A stretch of DNA of 64,000 nucleotides, from the NCBI RefSeq assembly GCF_004362405.1, contig NZ_SNXE01000006.1:209411-273410 (forward strand), read 5' to 3'. The position numbers were made by a program, and so were the translations under genes. The notes under the pieces were generated by a model. It ran no database searches and was not told the origin of the DNA. It worked only from the letters and a program-made list of their open reading frames with translations. Of the stretch, positions 45,801 through 54,775 are shown piece by piece. This stretch comes from Roseateles asaccharophilus. GTDB taxonomy: Bacteria; Pseudomonadota; Gammaproteobacteria; Burkholderiales; Burkholderiaceae_C. Numbering within the stretch: the first letter of the stretch is position 1; each line of letters begins with the position of its first letter.

Positions 45801-46750
45801 CCCTGCATCTGGCCGGCCTGCCGCACCCCCAGGCCGGCCTCGGTGCCGACCAGGGTGATGCGCTGGGCATAGATGCCGCCCAGCGCGCTGCTGTCCAGGG
45901 CATAGCGCGGCGTGTCGCCCAGGGCCACCAGGGTCTCGCCGACGGGCGCGCCCTCTGCACTGGTCTCGCGGGTCCCGGTCGTGATGCGCAGGTCCTGGGC
46001 CCAGATGCCGGCATTGAGCTCGACGGCGCGGGCCAGCACGGCCGTGTAGTCCGTCTGGCTGGCATCCAGCCCCTTGCCCTCGATGCGGACTAGGCCGCCC
46101 TGCACGCCGAAGCCGCTGATGCCGCCATCCGCCCCGAGGCGCACGGCGCCGGTGGTGAGCGTGGCGCGGCTGGCATTGATGAAGCCGCTGCCGTCCACCT
46201 GGATGCCGGCCGGGTTGGCGATGATGAGTTCGGCGCGCTGGCCGGCGATCTCCACAAAGCCCTTGAGCTGGCTGGGCTGGCCGCTGTTGACTTCGTTGAG
46301 GATGACCCGGGCGCTGCCACGGGTCAGCCAGGGGTTGCCCTGGACCCAACCGCCCAGCTGGGTGGCGGCGTCACGCCGCGCGTTGTTGAGCACCACGCCC
46401 TTGTCCTGGACGTCGAACTGGCTATAGCTATTGCGCGAGACACCGGCGGCGCTGGGCGTCTGGATATTGACCAGGGGCGTGCCATTGGCGGTGGTGAGCA
46501 CCGTGGGCTGCTGGTTCTTGGGCGCGCTGGCGTCCGGGCGGATCTGCGCCCAGACCGCGCCGGGTGAACCCAGGCCCACCCCGCCGGCCAGCAGCAGGGT
46601 GCCCAGGGCGGCCATGGCGCGCGGGGCCCGACGGCGCCGCCGCGCGGGGCTCTGCCCACTGCTCTTGCTCTGGCTGTTGGCGGTTTCCGCAACGGCCATC
46701 AGCTGGCCGCGCTGCTTGTTGAAGACGATGCGGTACTGGAGGCGGTTCAT
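33836..46750 (-). CDS. cdiA: CdiA, giant two-partner-secretion contact-dependent inhibition protein
   Basis: 4304 residues. An extended signal peptide (MNRLQYRIVFNKQRGQLMAV, cleavage near VWA-Q68) leads to a TPS secretion domain with NPWL and NPAGI in place of the usual NPNL/NPNGI. Then come over 2000 residues of degenerate haemagglutinin repeats (LDNRGGQI type), including three 357-residue super-repeats. A non-repetitive domain lies near 2640-2860, an Ala/Gly/Gln linker near 2860-3045, the YP-like region (DPQFANYREWLSSDYLL, near 3067), FHA-2-like repeats, and a DUF637-like region from about 3686. The VENN-type motif is QNNYL at 3965. The 339-residue C-terminal part has Cys-rich and hydrophobic entry-type segments and ends in a ~119-residue toxin (NRVQHVLDHAVPNPNKTTH, GETNIKIIVRPGTSKIITAY), RNase-like in pattern but unassigned. 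It overlaps cdiB by 4 bases. Confidence 0.9.
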   Translation of the reverse strand: MNRLQYRIVFNKQRGQLMAVAETANSQSKSSGQSPARRRRRAPRAMAALGTLLLAGGVGLGSPGAVWAQIRPDASAPKNQQPTVLTTANGTPLVNIQTPSAAGVSRNSYSQFDVQDKGVVLNNARRDAATQLGGWVQGNPWLTRGSARVILNEVNSGQPSQLKGFVEIAGQRAELIIANPAGIQVDGSGFINASRATLTTGAVRLGADGGISGFGVQGGLVRIEGKGLDASQTDYTAVLARAVELNAGIWAQDLRITTGTRETSAEGAPVGETLVALGDTPRYALDSSALGGIYAQRITLVGTEAGLGVRQAGQMQGQALTLNAQGWLENSGTLYAQGDGASLQVQGRDGVRNAGWMASQGSITVEGQRVQGEAGSVTVAGLQTDGKLEGTAELRLQASEAQQHGGLLLAPGLVQMQAPSLDLRGAQAQAGELRLSGASLRADRAQLSAQTLLSAELQQDISTQGASLVAGQLRIQAATADNRGGEWLHLGSQAPQIQISGLLNLEGARVAGNGSELPLQAGELRARGARLEQYGSGALRVSGDSLDLRESTLQSLGALALQGGSQLDLRQARAGSSGEALLSAARVDHRGAQLSADAGVQLRVGEQLLNEGGQIQSAAGAVTLRGQAVVSNAGGVIAARETLDLEAASLNQSGAAVLAGRDVRLQLQAGLSQGADSRISADRDLRVQARQLNSEGQLRAGAAMSLDARSSADLGGSSYAGARLDLDSGGDLRLRGLLAAQGDVRAHADGRLQSDAGATLAAGLGADGRVGEGGQLTLGAGRGLALQGQQLAAALSINSAGSLDLSRGQLQVTGQLALQTDGSLNTDGAQLTARSLSLSARDWSHVGGQLRLSGTQAQQLMLQGRLDNQGGLIQSNAEVLTLEAGSLDNRRGEIQHSGQQLKLKAQTLDNGAGRVLAAGDVAVRAGLVDNLDGHLSGRNLDLQVQTLRNSGQGLLAAEGQLQFEGDTLLNAGSVQAKGALVLSSRGVLDNSGRIRALGDARLSAAQLNQQGSSSAAAGLTVQADHLQGSGLFAAGLRADNTLDGASALRLSVGQRLQHAGSLMAGGLLSLDAAELQLQGAQIQAGQFSASARGGALNLDRTTVAVAADLGLHSGAELRTEGAQLSAAQLSVQAVDWLNAGGQIGQLAAGGALEARLTGRLDNRGGQIVANGQRLQLQAAQLDNRQGRIVQTGQGGTLNIQADTLLGERGALLAQGRLDLQMAGVADLSQAQTQAQQLALQAASLNHQGAQTLVLGDARLEIAAGLDNRQGLLQSTAALTLQAGSLRNEDGQLDGRQLSFSGGRLDNLGQGLLQGREGLSLTLDSVHNAGRLQSGGAATLQVGAELRNSGLIYAQGDARIQAGHVQHSGTVAAAGDLRVQADSVASSGSFAAGLRPDNSLAPGGALHLQAQGQLQHSGSSLAAGALSLSAAELALQGSKTQASQIALQARSGELSLEGAQLGSAAALQLQAATALDTRGARLSAAQVDIRAQDWRHAGGQLLQSTASGHLNATLGGHLDNQGGRIEAAGQGLTLEAASLGNVQGRIVQAGAGLLQLQAGSLAGREGQILATGDLQLEIGGAADLSQARTQARQITLQADSLQHQGGQLLAGTQAQLTLRGALDNQAGVLQAQEALQLQSGALLNRDGQLSAKRLDLQLERLDNAGQGLLRAEQDLKLQAQTLSNTGTVQAGGLLDLKLDADLINSGSLYAQGQARLQLGGGLQNSGTVAAQGHLGVNARSISGSGALAAGLRADNILGSEGNLSLQTSQGLQQGGSLLAAGTLDASAAELQLQGSRVQAAAITLSSRQGPLALDRSLLSSPGALTLRSAGVLSSEGASLQGATVDLQASEWRHAGGTLTQRGSGGTLLARMAGQLGNAGGQIQAEGSLLHLEAAHLDNAGGRIAQAGSGELRLQLGSLEGRAGKILASSTLKLNATGAVNLAQGQTQAHDITLQAASLDHQAGKLLSTGAATLTVGGQLDNRGGSLMSRGPMQLHSASLSNGGAGLVQSEAALVLSTDAGLDNQGGQLRSGGEMTLTLGGLDNRAGGQVGSGGALQLKAGADVLNQGGSLVAKQALHLEATSLGNQQGRIASLDAGATLRLSAGLDNLQGQLQAAQQLDLRSGGPLSNRQGEISAGRLLLDSQGQSLDNSGARLLAKELLELRSGTVNNQGGLIRSEGDLNLQLQGAALNNTRDAAISSPTGVHAVGKLDLNAASLLNENGMSSGSTARLSVTQLSNRAEIAAQTLTLAVGDTLDNRGGRLVGSQGLDAQAQQLLNAGGLVYGGNTLTLRVDRGIDNRNTAGQDQGLQGGHLLVSAAQLDNRNGQLRANGDLQLSLSQSVNNAAGQIGAVGELSLSDGGASAQVSALSLDNQGGRIWAGSALKLSVRELVGGVSGEISSRGSLSLLGLNGDWVYGAGSQLQAAGDLSLGLSGRFSNQGVLRSGGSLSIQAVQIDNEAGGELNGRLTLLNAGSGTLSNRGLIDGEGVAITAGQVLNLGSGRLYGGDITLDAASLRNEREGAQAAVIAARRSLDGKFSGEISNRDGALIFADGDLSLSGASLLNENATLEASRWLKLDLTGGLVNRSVHAGAGSGQDSSSSNTPVRLLDSKALIRSGGDMQITSSGTVLNSGATIEAIGDLQLKAGDVRNVNPYLMWRAAGDPLGDRVRFVGYYPVYYECGGDSGFTCTDNVAVDEWVYLNGRTVMRAWGDFVLANPGRAYQIQGAPALVLNDRILKDDLIVFEPYTTSETENGVITGISFEGGDKIRGRHPGQAWEEFVAEKPSYARFMPELVKGGSAEATQSSAARITVGGQLRITGAQITNDMSIVEGRDGVAITGAAVNNLNRTVTVTDPGNGTQRQVALTLPTHAGASLPAASAPGSRAQAGSVGVGPGAGAQAGAGSVAVQASGGAGLGGLTGPSAQSVTAAAQTGPDAGAAAGWRQDAGLTAQAVRAGSAASVDANVQAGSQSARAGVQAALRAALQAQAGGADAQASQLRQAAQAAAVDAVNAGSLGGGRAPGAAAAQTLRGAAASFSGAGLARSVPVGLGLPSNSLFKTRSESSARYLVETDPQFANYREWLSSDYLLQAVAADPATTQKRLGDGFYEQRLVREQLGQLTGASFLPGYSSDEAMYRALLDNGASFAKQHQLRPGVALSAEQMSQLTTDLVWLVEQEVALADGSRQRVLVPQVYLLPREGDLQPSGALITGKRVEMALSGDFTNQGQVRAGELVDVKALNISSSGGGIRGVSVALSGQKVDISNSEVIAGRSLAITASNLGIDRSLLVAGQGTVRLEVQGDVSVKASALRAGGSLLLQSKQGSVDLVDTQLRAAGQTAVIAAQSITTGSTQTQSQKLVDGVTIQSLETLNKTRIEGDKGVTLYGGTQVHLQATDLSAVQGKVSVSSAGTVLLDHNTDTEQRNWTTSSTKRGWGGLKKKTTVTQHEELKATAVRTTLEGQAIEVLGQNVISVGAKFDSTGLLHVEGVDKTLLYSAENTHKTLTDSTSRSSFAGIGYRKVSSQDLSLKTQAVRTELVSDQAVRIGVGERTELIGARIQAPEISFVRRPGEGATGELLIGAAIERDQASSQSRAVTGGVWQKQEGQGHDRSTGQMSELLGTVSVDAGVKLSIELPRVAEPGSGAAVPSLQEQVQKLAGQQPGLAYLEQLRSHPSIKWSEVELAQREWSYKQQGLTGAGAALVALAVAWATGGMGVELLGSTTAGTTTLGGVTLATSAGGLTAAGAALNAGFAGLAASASVSLVNNGGDIGKTLKELGSKDSIKNLLTSMLTAGALNGLSNTLTLNGQTLASITPQNSGFAANLGKAVISNVASAAINSTLTGASLEDSIRTALVGAMASTAGAFGAQAIGSMTVPDAQGKSVLNPAGQLLAHALGGCLAGAAGGGSQGCHSGAIGATVGELAAQWFDPNGTKTEAEVLEFAKLMGATAGALTGDGSAASVNTAANTAANAVQNNYLETRDLKNAIAQLENCKVGCDSLRRLLLGNESAGGQQKPVGRLVDQCKANPQACSTRVQDMAQALQDLQSPEVRAVLGGATADRLIQRQVNDLGQALNALQWGAEHVQSSTAIMRGALMVGATATGAGVLVHVGRALVAACGSGIGTPACTSLMTDISIGAIEIAGGVPTTGVTAPVVGSGATAAAAARLTNAVRSADPAAVVQELQLVIAEARTAGGVNSAPKVVELTFDKGTRTWTTPAGVDYGPGSVHGNRVQHVLDHAVPNPNKTTHTVFNVDRKEILGLVDEAWLAKGNPLPNDPGAYVVPMGRVIGTAGETNIKIIVRPGTSKIITAYPVQ
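40424..43636 (-). repeat. Three 1071-bp super-repeats within the cdiA stalk
   Basis: The landmark AGLRADN/AGLRPDN/AGLRADN recurs at 43631, 42560 and 41489, and the landmark DW-(L/R)-(N/H)-AGGQ or EWRHAGGT recurs at 43343, 42272 and 41201. Both landmarks give spacings of exactly 1071 and 1071 bases, i.e. 357 residues. Related but differently spaced copies lie further toward the N-terminus (landmarks at about 44450 and 45596). The third unit decays toward its end. Confidence 0.75.
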
Positions 46751-48546
46751 AGCGAGTAAGTCAGGTTGAAGCCGGCGTTCAGGCGTGCTTCGGGAAATCG
46801 TTCGGGTTGGCGCAGGGGCATGCCGGCGAAGACGTCGAGGTACAGGCCTTGCCAGCGCCAGCGGGTGCCCAGCACCAGGCCGGCCAGGTGTCGGCCGGCC
46901 AGGCGTTCGGCGCCGGGGCCGCCCGCCACCCAGCCCTGGTCCACGCCGGCATAGCCGGCCACCAGGCTGCTGAGCGGCAACTCGATCTCGGTGCGCCAGA
47001 GCAGGCCGTTGTCGGCGGACAGGCTGCTGTCGCTGCCAAAGCCGCGCACCGTGTAGCGCCCGCCAATGGCGAAGCGGTCCTGGGCGACCAGGGGGCGCTG
47101 GGCCAGCTGGCCGCGCCACAGGCTGTTGAACTGGGCCTTGCGCTCGCCCAGGGTGAGCGGCAGGTTCAGGCTCAACTCGCCCTGCAGCAGGGCCAGGCGG
47201 GAGCTGCCTTCGCCAAACTCTTCCTCCGGCGCGGGCAGGGCCGAGAAGGCGCCGGTGCCGCGGCGCAGGCTCAGGTTCAGCTCGCTGCTGCCTCCCCCCT
47301 CGCCGCTGCGCTTGAGCTGCAGACCCGCTTCCCAGCCGCCCACGCGGCGGCGCTGCACCTCGACCTCGGTGTCGTCGATGTAGTTGCGCGAGCCACGCGA
47401 ATAGAGCTTGGCCCAGACGCCAAACTTGTGGCGAGCGTCGCGCCAGAGCGTGGTGCCGAGCTTGATCTCGCCGCTGTCGCTGCGACCACGGTAGACATAG
47501 TCCTGGTTGGCGCCGATCACCACCTGGCGGTAGCCGCTGCGGCTGAAGTTCAGGCTCAGCAGGCTGTAGCCCCAGGGCAGCGAGTAGTGCAGCACCTGCC
47601 CGCCGTTGCCGCTCGCCGGGCCCTGTGAGCCGCGCAGTGAACGGTCCACCCGGCCCAGATCGCGGTTGAGCGTCAGGTAGAAGAGGTCGTTGAGGGTGAG
47701 CAGATGGTCCAGCGAGGCGGTCAGCCCCAGCGCATGGCGTCCGGTGGCGGCGCTGCCTCCGTCATCCAGCGCCAGCTGCAGGCGCCAGGCGCGGCCGCCC
47801 TGGTAGCTGACGGCCAGGTCACTCATGCCCGGCTCCTGGCTGCTTTGCGCTGGCGCGACCTGAATGTCGGCCTGGGCCCCCGGCACCCGCTGCAGGTTTT
47901 CCAGGGCCTGCTCCAGGTCCCGCAGATTGATCAGCTCGCCAGGGCGGGTGGGCAGGGCATTGCCCAGGCGCAGCTGGGGCGAGCTGCCCTCGCGCACGCG
48001 AATCTGGTGCAGGCGGCCTGGCACCACCTGCAACTGCAGGCGGCCGGACGACAGGTCCTGGGCCGGGGTGAGCACGCGCGTGGTGATATAGCCTTGCGCG
48101 ATCAGGGCGTCCTGCAAGCGGCTGAGCAGGATGGATACGCCGCGCACCCCCAGGCAGCGCCCCTCGGGCGGGTCATTCCCCTCGGGGCCATTCAGGGCGG
48201 GCCGCAGCACATGTTCCAGCGCCGCCAGGCCTTCGAGGCCCAATAGCTCGACGCGCTGGATTTGGAAGCAAGGAGTTTCGGGCGTGGCCGCATCGAGGCG
48301 TTCGCGCGCCAAGCTGGTCGCCCGAGGCGGGGCGTCTTGCAGCCGCACATCGGGCTCGCGCTCAAGCTGCCTGCGCTGTTCGGCCTCGCGCTGTTGCTGC
48401 AACTGCTGCTGGGCGGCCGGGTCCGGCACGGCCACCGGCACCTGGCCCTGCGCGGCAGCAAGCCCGCAGGCTCCCAGCGCCAACACCATCCATACCCCAC
48501 GCGCCGGGTGACCGGCCGCCCCTCCCAGGGCACATTTTGCATTCAT
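46747..48546 (-). CDS. cdiB: CdiB, TpsB-family outer-membrane transporter
   Basis: 599 residues. It exports CdiA across the outer membrane. A signal peptide (from about residue 20, WMVLALGACGLAAAQ) is followed by a Gln/Arg-rich stretch, two POTRA domains (CFQIQRVELLGLEGL; LLSRLQDALIAQGYITTRVLTP) and a 16-strand-type barrel. The barrel has the conserved L6 motif in GGRYTVRGFGSDSSLSADNG and ends in Leu after YSL, less usual than Phe. Start at 48546 is tentative; ATG at 48489 would give a shorter signal. Its stop overlaps the cdiA start (ATGA), so both are one operon. Confidence 0.93.
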   Translation of the reverse strand: MNAKCALGGAAGHPARGVWMVLALGACGLAAAQGQVPVAVPDPAAQQQLQQQREAEQRRQLEREPDVRLQDAPPRATSLARERLDAATPETPCFQIQRVELLGLEGLAALEHVLRPALNGPEGNDPPEGRCLGVRGVSILLSRLQDALIAQGYITTRVLTPAQDLSSGRLQLQVVPGRLHQIRVREGSSPQLRLGNALPTRPGELINLRDLEQALENLQRVPGAQADIQVAPAQSSQEPGMSDLAVSYQGGRAWRLQLALDDGGSAATGRHALGLTASLDHLLTLNDLFYLTLNRDLGRVDRSLRGSQGPASGNGGQVLHYSLPWGYSLLSLNFSRSGYRQVVIGANQDYVYRGRSDSGEIKLGTTLWRDARHKFGVWAKLYSRGSRNYIDDTEVEVQRRRVGGWEAGLQLKRSGEGGGSSELNLSLRRGTGAFSALPAPEEEFGEGSSRLALLQGELSLNLPLTLGERKAQFNSLWRGQLAQRPLVAQDRFAIGGRYTVRGFGSDSSLSADNGLLWRTEIELPLSSLVAGYAGVDQGWVAGGPGAERLAGRHLAGLVLGTRWRWQGLYLDVFAGMPLRQPERFPEARLNAGFNLTYSL

Positions 48547-48765
48547 GAACACTGCCTGATTCGTGGCCACGAGGGCCCCAAAGGCAGTGCACAAAGCAGC
48601 TCACGGATCAGGGTATTGATCCGGCAACCCCGCTATCTCGGCCCAGAGCGGGCGAGACCGGAGGCTTTGCGTCACCGGCTCGCGCCGGCTTTGCCTTTGG
48701 TAATGAGATTAATGGCTACAAATGGTAGCGATCAAACCGTTGGCGGGTATCGCCCCTTGGGGGGC
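48547..48765 (-). promoter_or_regulatory. cdiBA leader/promoter region
   Basis: 219 bases between guaA and cdiB on the same strand. An A/T-rich stretch (48700-48735) contains the inverted repeat GCTAC-AAATG-GTAGC (48715-48729), a possible operator over the promoter. I see no strong terminator for guaA (only a short GCCCC/GGGGC stem near 48755 without a T-run), so some read-through into cdiBA is possible. Confidence 0.4.
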
Positions 48766-50400
48766 TTACTCCCACTCGATGGTCGCGGGCGGCTTGGAGC
48801 TCACGTCATAGGTCACGCGGTTGATGCCGCGCACCTCGTTGATGATGCGGCCCGAGCAGCGCTTGAGCAGGCTGTAGGGCAGCTCGGCCCAGTCGGCGGT
48901 CATGAAGTCGCTGGTCTGCACGGCGCGCAGGGCCACCACATAGTCGTAGGTGCGGCCGTCGCCCATCACGCCCACGCTCTTGACCGGCAGGAAGACGGTG
49001 AAGGCCTGGCTGGTGAGCTCGTACCAGGTCTTGCCCGTGGCTTCGTCGCGGGTGTTGCGCAGTTCCTCGATGAAGATCGCGTCGGCGCGGCGCAGCAAAT
49101 CGGCATATTCCTTCTTCACCTCGCCCAGGATGCGCACGCCCAGGCCCGGGCCCGGGAAGGGATGGCGATAGACCATCTCGGGCGGCAGGCCCAGGGCCAC
49201 GCCCAGCTCGCGCACCTCGTCCTTGAACAGCTCGCGCAGCGGCTCCAGGAGCTTGAGGCCCAGCTGCTCGGGCAGGCCGCCCACATTGTGGTGGCTCTTG
49301 ATGGTGGTGGCCTTCTTGGTCTTGGTACCGCCACTCTCCACCACATCGGGATAGATGGTGCCCTGGGCCAGGAAGGTGGCGCCCTTGACGGCCGGGCGGC
49401 CGTCACTCCCAGCCTTGCCTTGGCCGCTGGCCTTGAGCTTCTCGGCCTCGGCCTTGAACACATCGACGAACAGGCCGCCGATGATCTTGCGCTTCTTCTC
49501 AGGATCGGTCACACCGGCCAGCTGGCCCAGGAAGAGCTCGCTGGCATCCACGCGGATCACCTTGGCGTGCAGCTTGCCCGCAAACATGTCCATGACCATA
49601 TCGCCTTCGTTCAGGCGCAAGAGGCCGTGGTCCACGAAGACGCAGGTCAGCTGGTCGCCGATGGCGCGGTGGATCAGGGCCGCGGCCACGCTGGAATCCA
49701 CACCGCCGGACAGGCCCAGGATCACCTCCTCATCGCCCACCTGCTCGCGGATCTTGGCCACGGCTTCCTCGATGTAGTCGCCCATGATCCAGTCACCCTT
49801 GCAGCCGGCGATCTCACGCACGAAGCGGGTGAGCATGGCCTGGCCCTGCACGGTGTGCGTGACCTCGGGGTGGAACTGCACGGCGTAGTAGCGCTTCTCT
49901 TCATTGGCCATGCCGGCGATGGGGCAGCTGGGCGTGGAGGCCATCAGCTTGAAGCCCGGCGGCAGGGCCGTGACCTTGTCGCCATGGCTCATCCAGACCT
50001 TGAGCATGCCGTGGCCCTCGGCCGTGGCGAAGTCCTGGATGCCGTCCAGCAGCTTGGTATGGCCATGGGCGCGGACCTCGGCATAGCCGAACTCGCGGGT
50101 GTCGCTCCAGCTCACCTCGCCGCCCAGCTGCACCGCCATGGTCTGCATGCCGTAGCAGATGCCCAGCACGGGCACGCCGGCGTCCCACACGGCCTGGGGC
50201 GCGCGCAGCTCATGATCCTCGTAGGTGGAGGCATGGCTGCCCGAGAGGATGATGGCCTTGGGCGCGTAGGCGCGGATGAAGTCGTCGCTGACGTCGTTGG
50301 GGTGGATCTCGCAGTAGACATGCGACTCGCGCACGCGGCGGGCAATCAGCTGCGTCACCTGGGAGCCGAAGTCGAGGATCAGGACTTTGTCGTGTTGCAT
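48766..50400 (-). CDS. guaA: GMP synthase (glutamine-hydrolysing)
   Basis: 544 residues. It converts XMP to GMP using ATP and glutamine. The class I glutamine amidotransferase domain comes first ([20 protein letters not shown], nucleophile in [11 protein letters not shown], His in [10 protein letters not shown]). The ATP-pyrophosphatase domain has the P-loop [14 protein letters not shown], and the dimerisation domain ends in the standard PPATIEWE. Start at 50400 gives MQHDKVLIL. guaB lies upstream on the same strand, separated by an MFS gene that ends 13 bases before guaA begins. Confidence 0.98.
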   Translation of the reverse strand: MQHDKVLILDFGSQVTQLIARRVRESHVYCEIHPNDVSDDFIRAYAPKAIILSGSHASTYEDHELRAPQAVWDAGVPVLGICYGMQTMAVQLGGEVSWSDTREFGYAEVRAHGHTKLLDGIQDFATAEGHGMLKVWMSHGDKVTALPPGFKLMASTPSCPIAGMANEEKRYYAVQFHPEVTHTVQGQAMLTRFVREIAGCKGDWIMGDYIEEAVAKIREQVGDEEVILGLSGGVDSSVAAALIHRAIGDQLTCVFVDHGLLRLNEGDMVMDMFAGKLHAKVIRVDASELFLGQLAGVTDPEKKRKIIGGLFVDVFKAEAEKLKASGQGKAGSDGRPAVKGATFLAQGTIYPDVVESGGTKTKKATTIKSHHNVGGLPEQLGLKLLEPLRELFKDEVRELGVALGLPPEMVYRHPFPGPGLGVRILGEVKKEYADLLRRADAIFIEELRNTRDEATGKTWYELTSQAFTVFLPVKSVGVMGDGRTYDYVVALRAVQTSDFMTADWAELPYSLLKRCSGRIINEVRGINRVTYDVSSKPPATIEWE

Positions 50401-50412
50401 AAAAAGATCCAA

Positions 50413-51690
50413 TCAAGAAGCCCGGGCCAGGGGCACCGGGTTGGCCTGACGACCGAAATGGCGCCAGGCGAAGAACAGGGACGCCGCTTGCAGCAGGGCG
50501 CAGAAGTAGAAGGGCGCGCCAATACGCCAATCGCCCTTGGGCAGTTCGGCCACCAGATACATCAGACTCATGCCCAGGATGGGCGCGAGCACCGCCATCA
50601 CGCTGTTCAGCGAGGACACGGCCCCCATGGTCTGCCCCTGGGTCTTGGCATCGGCCGCATTGGAGATCAGGCTTTGCAGGGCCGTCGATGCGGCAAAGCC
50701 CAGCACATTGAAGACGATCACGGCATACATCACCCAGCCCGCGGTCGCGGCCCCCCAGACGAAGTTGGTGATGACGCTGGACGCCAGGCCCAGAACCACC
50801 AGTCGCTGCGGGCTGAAGAGCTTGAGCAGGCGCGGCAGCAAGAAGCCCTGCACCAGCACCGCCATGGCGCCGACGGCGAACAGGGAGAGTCCGTTTTCCT
50901 TGGGGCCCCAACCGAACTTGAAGCTGGTGTAGATGACCCAGCTGGTGTGCAGAATCAACTGGGCCAAGCCGGACAGCGCAATCACGAAGACCAGGGTGCC
51001 CACGCCCTTGAGCGCCGCCAGCTTCTTCAAGGAACTGACCGGATTGGCCGTTCGCCACTCGAAGGGACGGCGATGCTCGGGCGCCAGAGACTCGGGCAGC
51101 ACGAAATAGCCGTAGAGCCAGTTCAGCAGGGCCAAGCCACCCGCCACGTAGAAAGGCAGGTGCAGATCGATATCACCCAGCAAGCCCCCCATGACCGGAC
51201 CGAGGATGAAGCCCATGCCGAAGGCCGCGCCCAGCATGCCAAAGCGCTTGGCGCGATCTTCCGGCGCGGTGATGTCCGCCACATAGGCATTGGCCACCGA
51301 GGCATTGGCCTGCATGGCCCCCGAGAACAGGCGCACCACGATCAACATCCACAGCGCGGTGGCCGAGGCAGTGACCAGAAAGCTCAGGGCCAGACCGGAG
51401 AAGCCGATCAGCAGCACCGGCCGGCGCCCGAAGCGGTCGGACAGCGCGCCCAGAATGGGCGCCCCAAAGAAGTTGGCAATGCCGAAGGCGACGCTCACCG
51501 CCAGATAGGCCAGGGTGTGCTCGGCCGGCGTCGTGGCAAAGGTACCGACCAGCGGTGGCAGCACCGGAATGATGAGGCCGATCGAGATCATGTCGATCAG
51601 CACCGCGATCAGGATGAAAGACATGGCGGCCTTGCGGCCGCCATGCTTGGAATCCTGCTCGCCGGAAGGTACGGTCACCGGCTCGCTCAA
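50413..51690 (-). CDS. MFS transporter, TetA/TCR-like (DHA1)
   Basis: 425 residues, 12 predicted TM helices. The MFS motif A loop is [35 protein letters not shown] in TM1 and [20 protein letters not shown] (motif C) mark it as a drug:H+ antiporter-type exporter of the TCR/Tet family. The substrate is unknown; such genes in Burkholderiales chromosomes are usually not tetracycline resistance. I prefer the TTG start at 51690 ([14 protein letters not shown] upstream) because it is 7 bases after the guaB stop; ATG at 51624 would still keep TM1. It lies between guaB and guaA, so it is probably co-expressed with GMP synthesis genes. Confidence 0.85.
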   Translation of the reverse strand: MSEPVTVPSGEQDSKHGGRKAAMSFILIAVLIDMISIGLIIPVLPPLVGTFATTPAEHTLAYLAVSVAFGIANFFGAPILGALSDRFGRRPVLLIGFSGLALSFLVTASATALWMLIVVRLFSGAMQANASVANAYVADITAPEDRAKRFGMLGAAFGMGFILGPVMGGLLGDIDLHLPFYVAGGLALLNWLYGYFVLPESLAPEHRRPFEWRTANPVSSLKKLAALKGVGTLVFVIALSGLAQLILHTSWVIYTSFKFGWGPKENGLSLFAVGAMAVLVQGFLLPRLLKLFSPQRLVVLGLASSVITNFVWGAATAGWVMYAVIVFNVLGFAASTALQSLISNAADAKTQGQTMGAVSSLNSVMAVLAPILGMSLMYLVAELPKGDWRIGAPFYFCALLQAASLFFAWRHFGRQANPVPLARAS

Positions 51691-51697
51691 GACTTGC

Positions 51698-53335
<1,638 letters not shown>

Positions 53336-53342
53336 TCACGCC

Positions 53343-53912
53343 ATGTCCCACAAGCCTCTCTCGCACCCTGCACGACCACAGCCCCTGCTCGCTCTGGGAC
53401 TGGCGGCTCTGGCGCTGCTACTGGGCTTGGGCAGCCCTGCCGCGGAGGCCCAGACTCAGTGGAAGTGGCGCGACGCCTCGGGCAAGGTGCTCTACAGCGA
53501 TCTGCCACCGCCGGCCAATGTGCCCGAAAAGGACATCCTGCAACGCCCCCCCGGAAAGCGTGCACCTGTGCTGGTGCGCCCCATTGCGGAGGCAGCACCG
53601 CCGGCCACGAGCCCAGCCTCCGCGCCAGCGCCCAAGTCGGCCTCGGCGCCCAGCCGGGCGGAGCAGGAACGCCAGGCGCGCGCCCGGCAAGAGCAGGAAC
53701 AGCAGGCCCGCAAGCAGAAGGACGAAGAGCGCCGCGTGGCCGAGCAGCGCGCCGAGAACTGCAAGCGCGCCACCAGCCATCTGCGCATGCTCGAAGACGG
53801 CATGCGCATCTCGCGCCGCAACGAGGCGGGCGAAACGGAATTCCTGGACGAGCGCCAGCGCGCCGAAGAAGCGCAGCGCACACGCGCCATCATCAGCAGC
53901 GACTGCCGCTGA
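53343..53912 (+). CDS. DUF4124-domain secreted protein
   Basis: 189 residues. A signal peptide (LLALGLAALALLLGLGSPAAEA) is followed by a DUF4124 motif (QTQWKWRDASGKVLYSDLPPPANVP), a Pro/Ala/Ser linker, a highly charged Arg/Gln/Glu coiled-coil stretch (about residues 105-140) and a C-terminal Cys pair (NCKRAT ... SSDCR). The function of DUF4124 proteins is unknown; they are periplasmic and common in Betaproteobacteria. It is divergent from guaB. Confidence 0.82.
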   Translation: MSHKPLSHPARPQPLLALGLAALALLLGLGSPAAEAQTQWKWRDASGKVLYSDLPPPANVPEKDILQRPPGKRAPVLVRPIAEAAPPATSPASAPAPKSASAPSRAEQERQARARQEQEQQARKQKDEERRVAEQRAENCKRATSHLRMLEDGMRISRRNEAGETEFLDERQRAEEAQRTRAIISSDCR

Positions 53913-53934
53913 AGCGCGCGCCCCGACTCAGATC

Positions 53935-54270
53935 TCAGATCGCCCCGGCCTTGGGGCGGTGGCGCGAGACGATGCGCCGGCCCGTGGCGCGATAGCGCTG
54001 GCGCCGCGCCTCCTTGGGGTCCACGGTCAGCGGACGGTAGAGCTCGATACGGTCTCGCTCGCGCAGCGGCGTGTCCAGCGGCCGCACCCGGCCCCAGATG
54101 CCAATGCGAAAGCCCGCCAGGTCCACACCGGCCAGGGTCTCGCAGCCGCTCAGAGCCTGGCCCAGGGTGCAACCGGCCGCCAGGTCCAGCCACTGGTGGC
54201 GAACATCGCCCGCCACCGGGCTCCAGACCAGTTCCACCCGCAGCCGCGGCGCCGATTCAGCGGGGACCAT
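53935..54270 (-). CDS. rnfH: RnfH-family ubiquitin-like protein (RatB-type)
   Basis: 111 residues with a beta-grasp fold ([46 protein letters not shown]). The family name derives from rnf clusters, but this genomic setting (after ratA, opposite smpB) is the ratAB arrangement, where the biochemical role is unknown. Its start overlaps the ratA stop by 14 bases. The C-terminus is an Arg-rich tail. Confidence 0.9.
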   Translation of the reverse strand: MVPAESAPRLRVELVWSPVAGDVRHQWLDLAAGCTLGQALSGCETLAGVDLAGFRIGIWGRVRPLDTPLRERDRIELYRPLTVDPKEARRQRYRATGRRIVSRHRPKAGAI

Positions 54271-54718
54271 AGATCACCTCGGCCCGCTGCACAAAGCGAT
54301 CCACAAAGGTGTTGGCAATGCGATCGAAGACGGGGCTCACCACGGCCTCCAGCGCACGGCTGGAGAAGGCATAGCGCAGCTCGAACTCGATCTTGCAGGC
54401 CTTGTCGGCGTCAGCATCCGCGCCGGGCTTGTTCAGGGGGATGAACTGCCAGACCCCATCCAGCTGCGAGAAGGGGCCATCAACCAGGGCCATCTCGACC
54501 CGGCTGTTGCTCAGATGGGTGTTGCGGGTGGTGAAGGCGTGTTGAACCCCCGCATAGGCCAGCGACAGCCGGGCGGTGATGCCATCCTCGCGCTGCTCCA
54601 GCAGCTCCGCCTTCTCGCACCAGGGCAGGAACTCGGGATAGTGACTGATACCGGTGACCAGCTGGTACATCTCCTGCGGGGAGTACCACAGCAGCACGGA
54701 CTTCCTAACGTGTTTCAT
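54257..54718 (-). CDS. ratA: RatA-family START-domain protein (coenzyme Q-binding/ribosome association toxin family)
   Basis: 153 residues with a polyketide cyclase/START fold ([49 protein letters not shown] C-terminal block). Bacterial homologues are annotated either as RatA, reported to block 70S assembly in E. coli, or as Coq10-like ubiquinone-binding proteins. Sequence alone does not decide between them. It is divergent from smpB, with 57 bases between starts, a very widely conserved arrangement. Confidence 0.9.
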   Translation of the reverse strand: MKHVRKSVLLWYSPQEMYQLVTGISHYPEFLPWCEKAELLEQREDGITARLSLAYAGVQHAFTTRNTHLSNSRVEMALVDGPFSQLDGVWQFIPLNKPGADADADKACKIEFELRYAFSSRALEAVVSPVFDRIANTFVDRFVQRAEVIYGPR

Positions 54719-54775
54719 GGCGCTTCTTACAATGCCGGGATTGTATTGGGCGCAAGCGCCCCAAGATCCGAGCCC

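Noticed and set aside
38800..45900. CRISPR-like periodic signal
   Set aside because: Repeats are degenerate protein-coding haemagglutinin repeats (LDNRGG type) in one frame, without constant repeats and unique spacers.
42533..46093. 1186-codon open frame antisense to cdiA
   Set aside because: High-G+C shadow of the repetitive cdiA frame; Gln/Ala/Leu-rich low-complexity product with no domain and no ribosome site.
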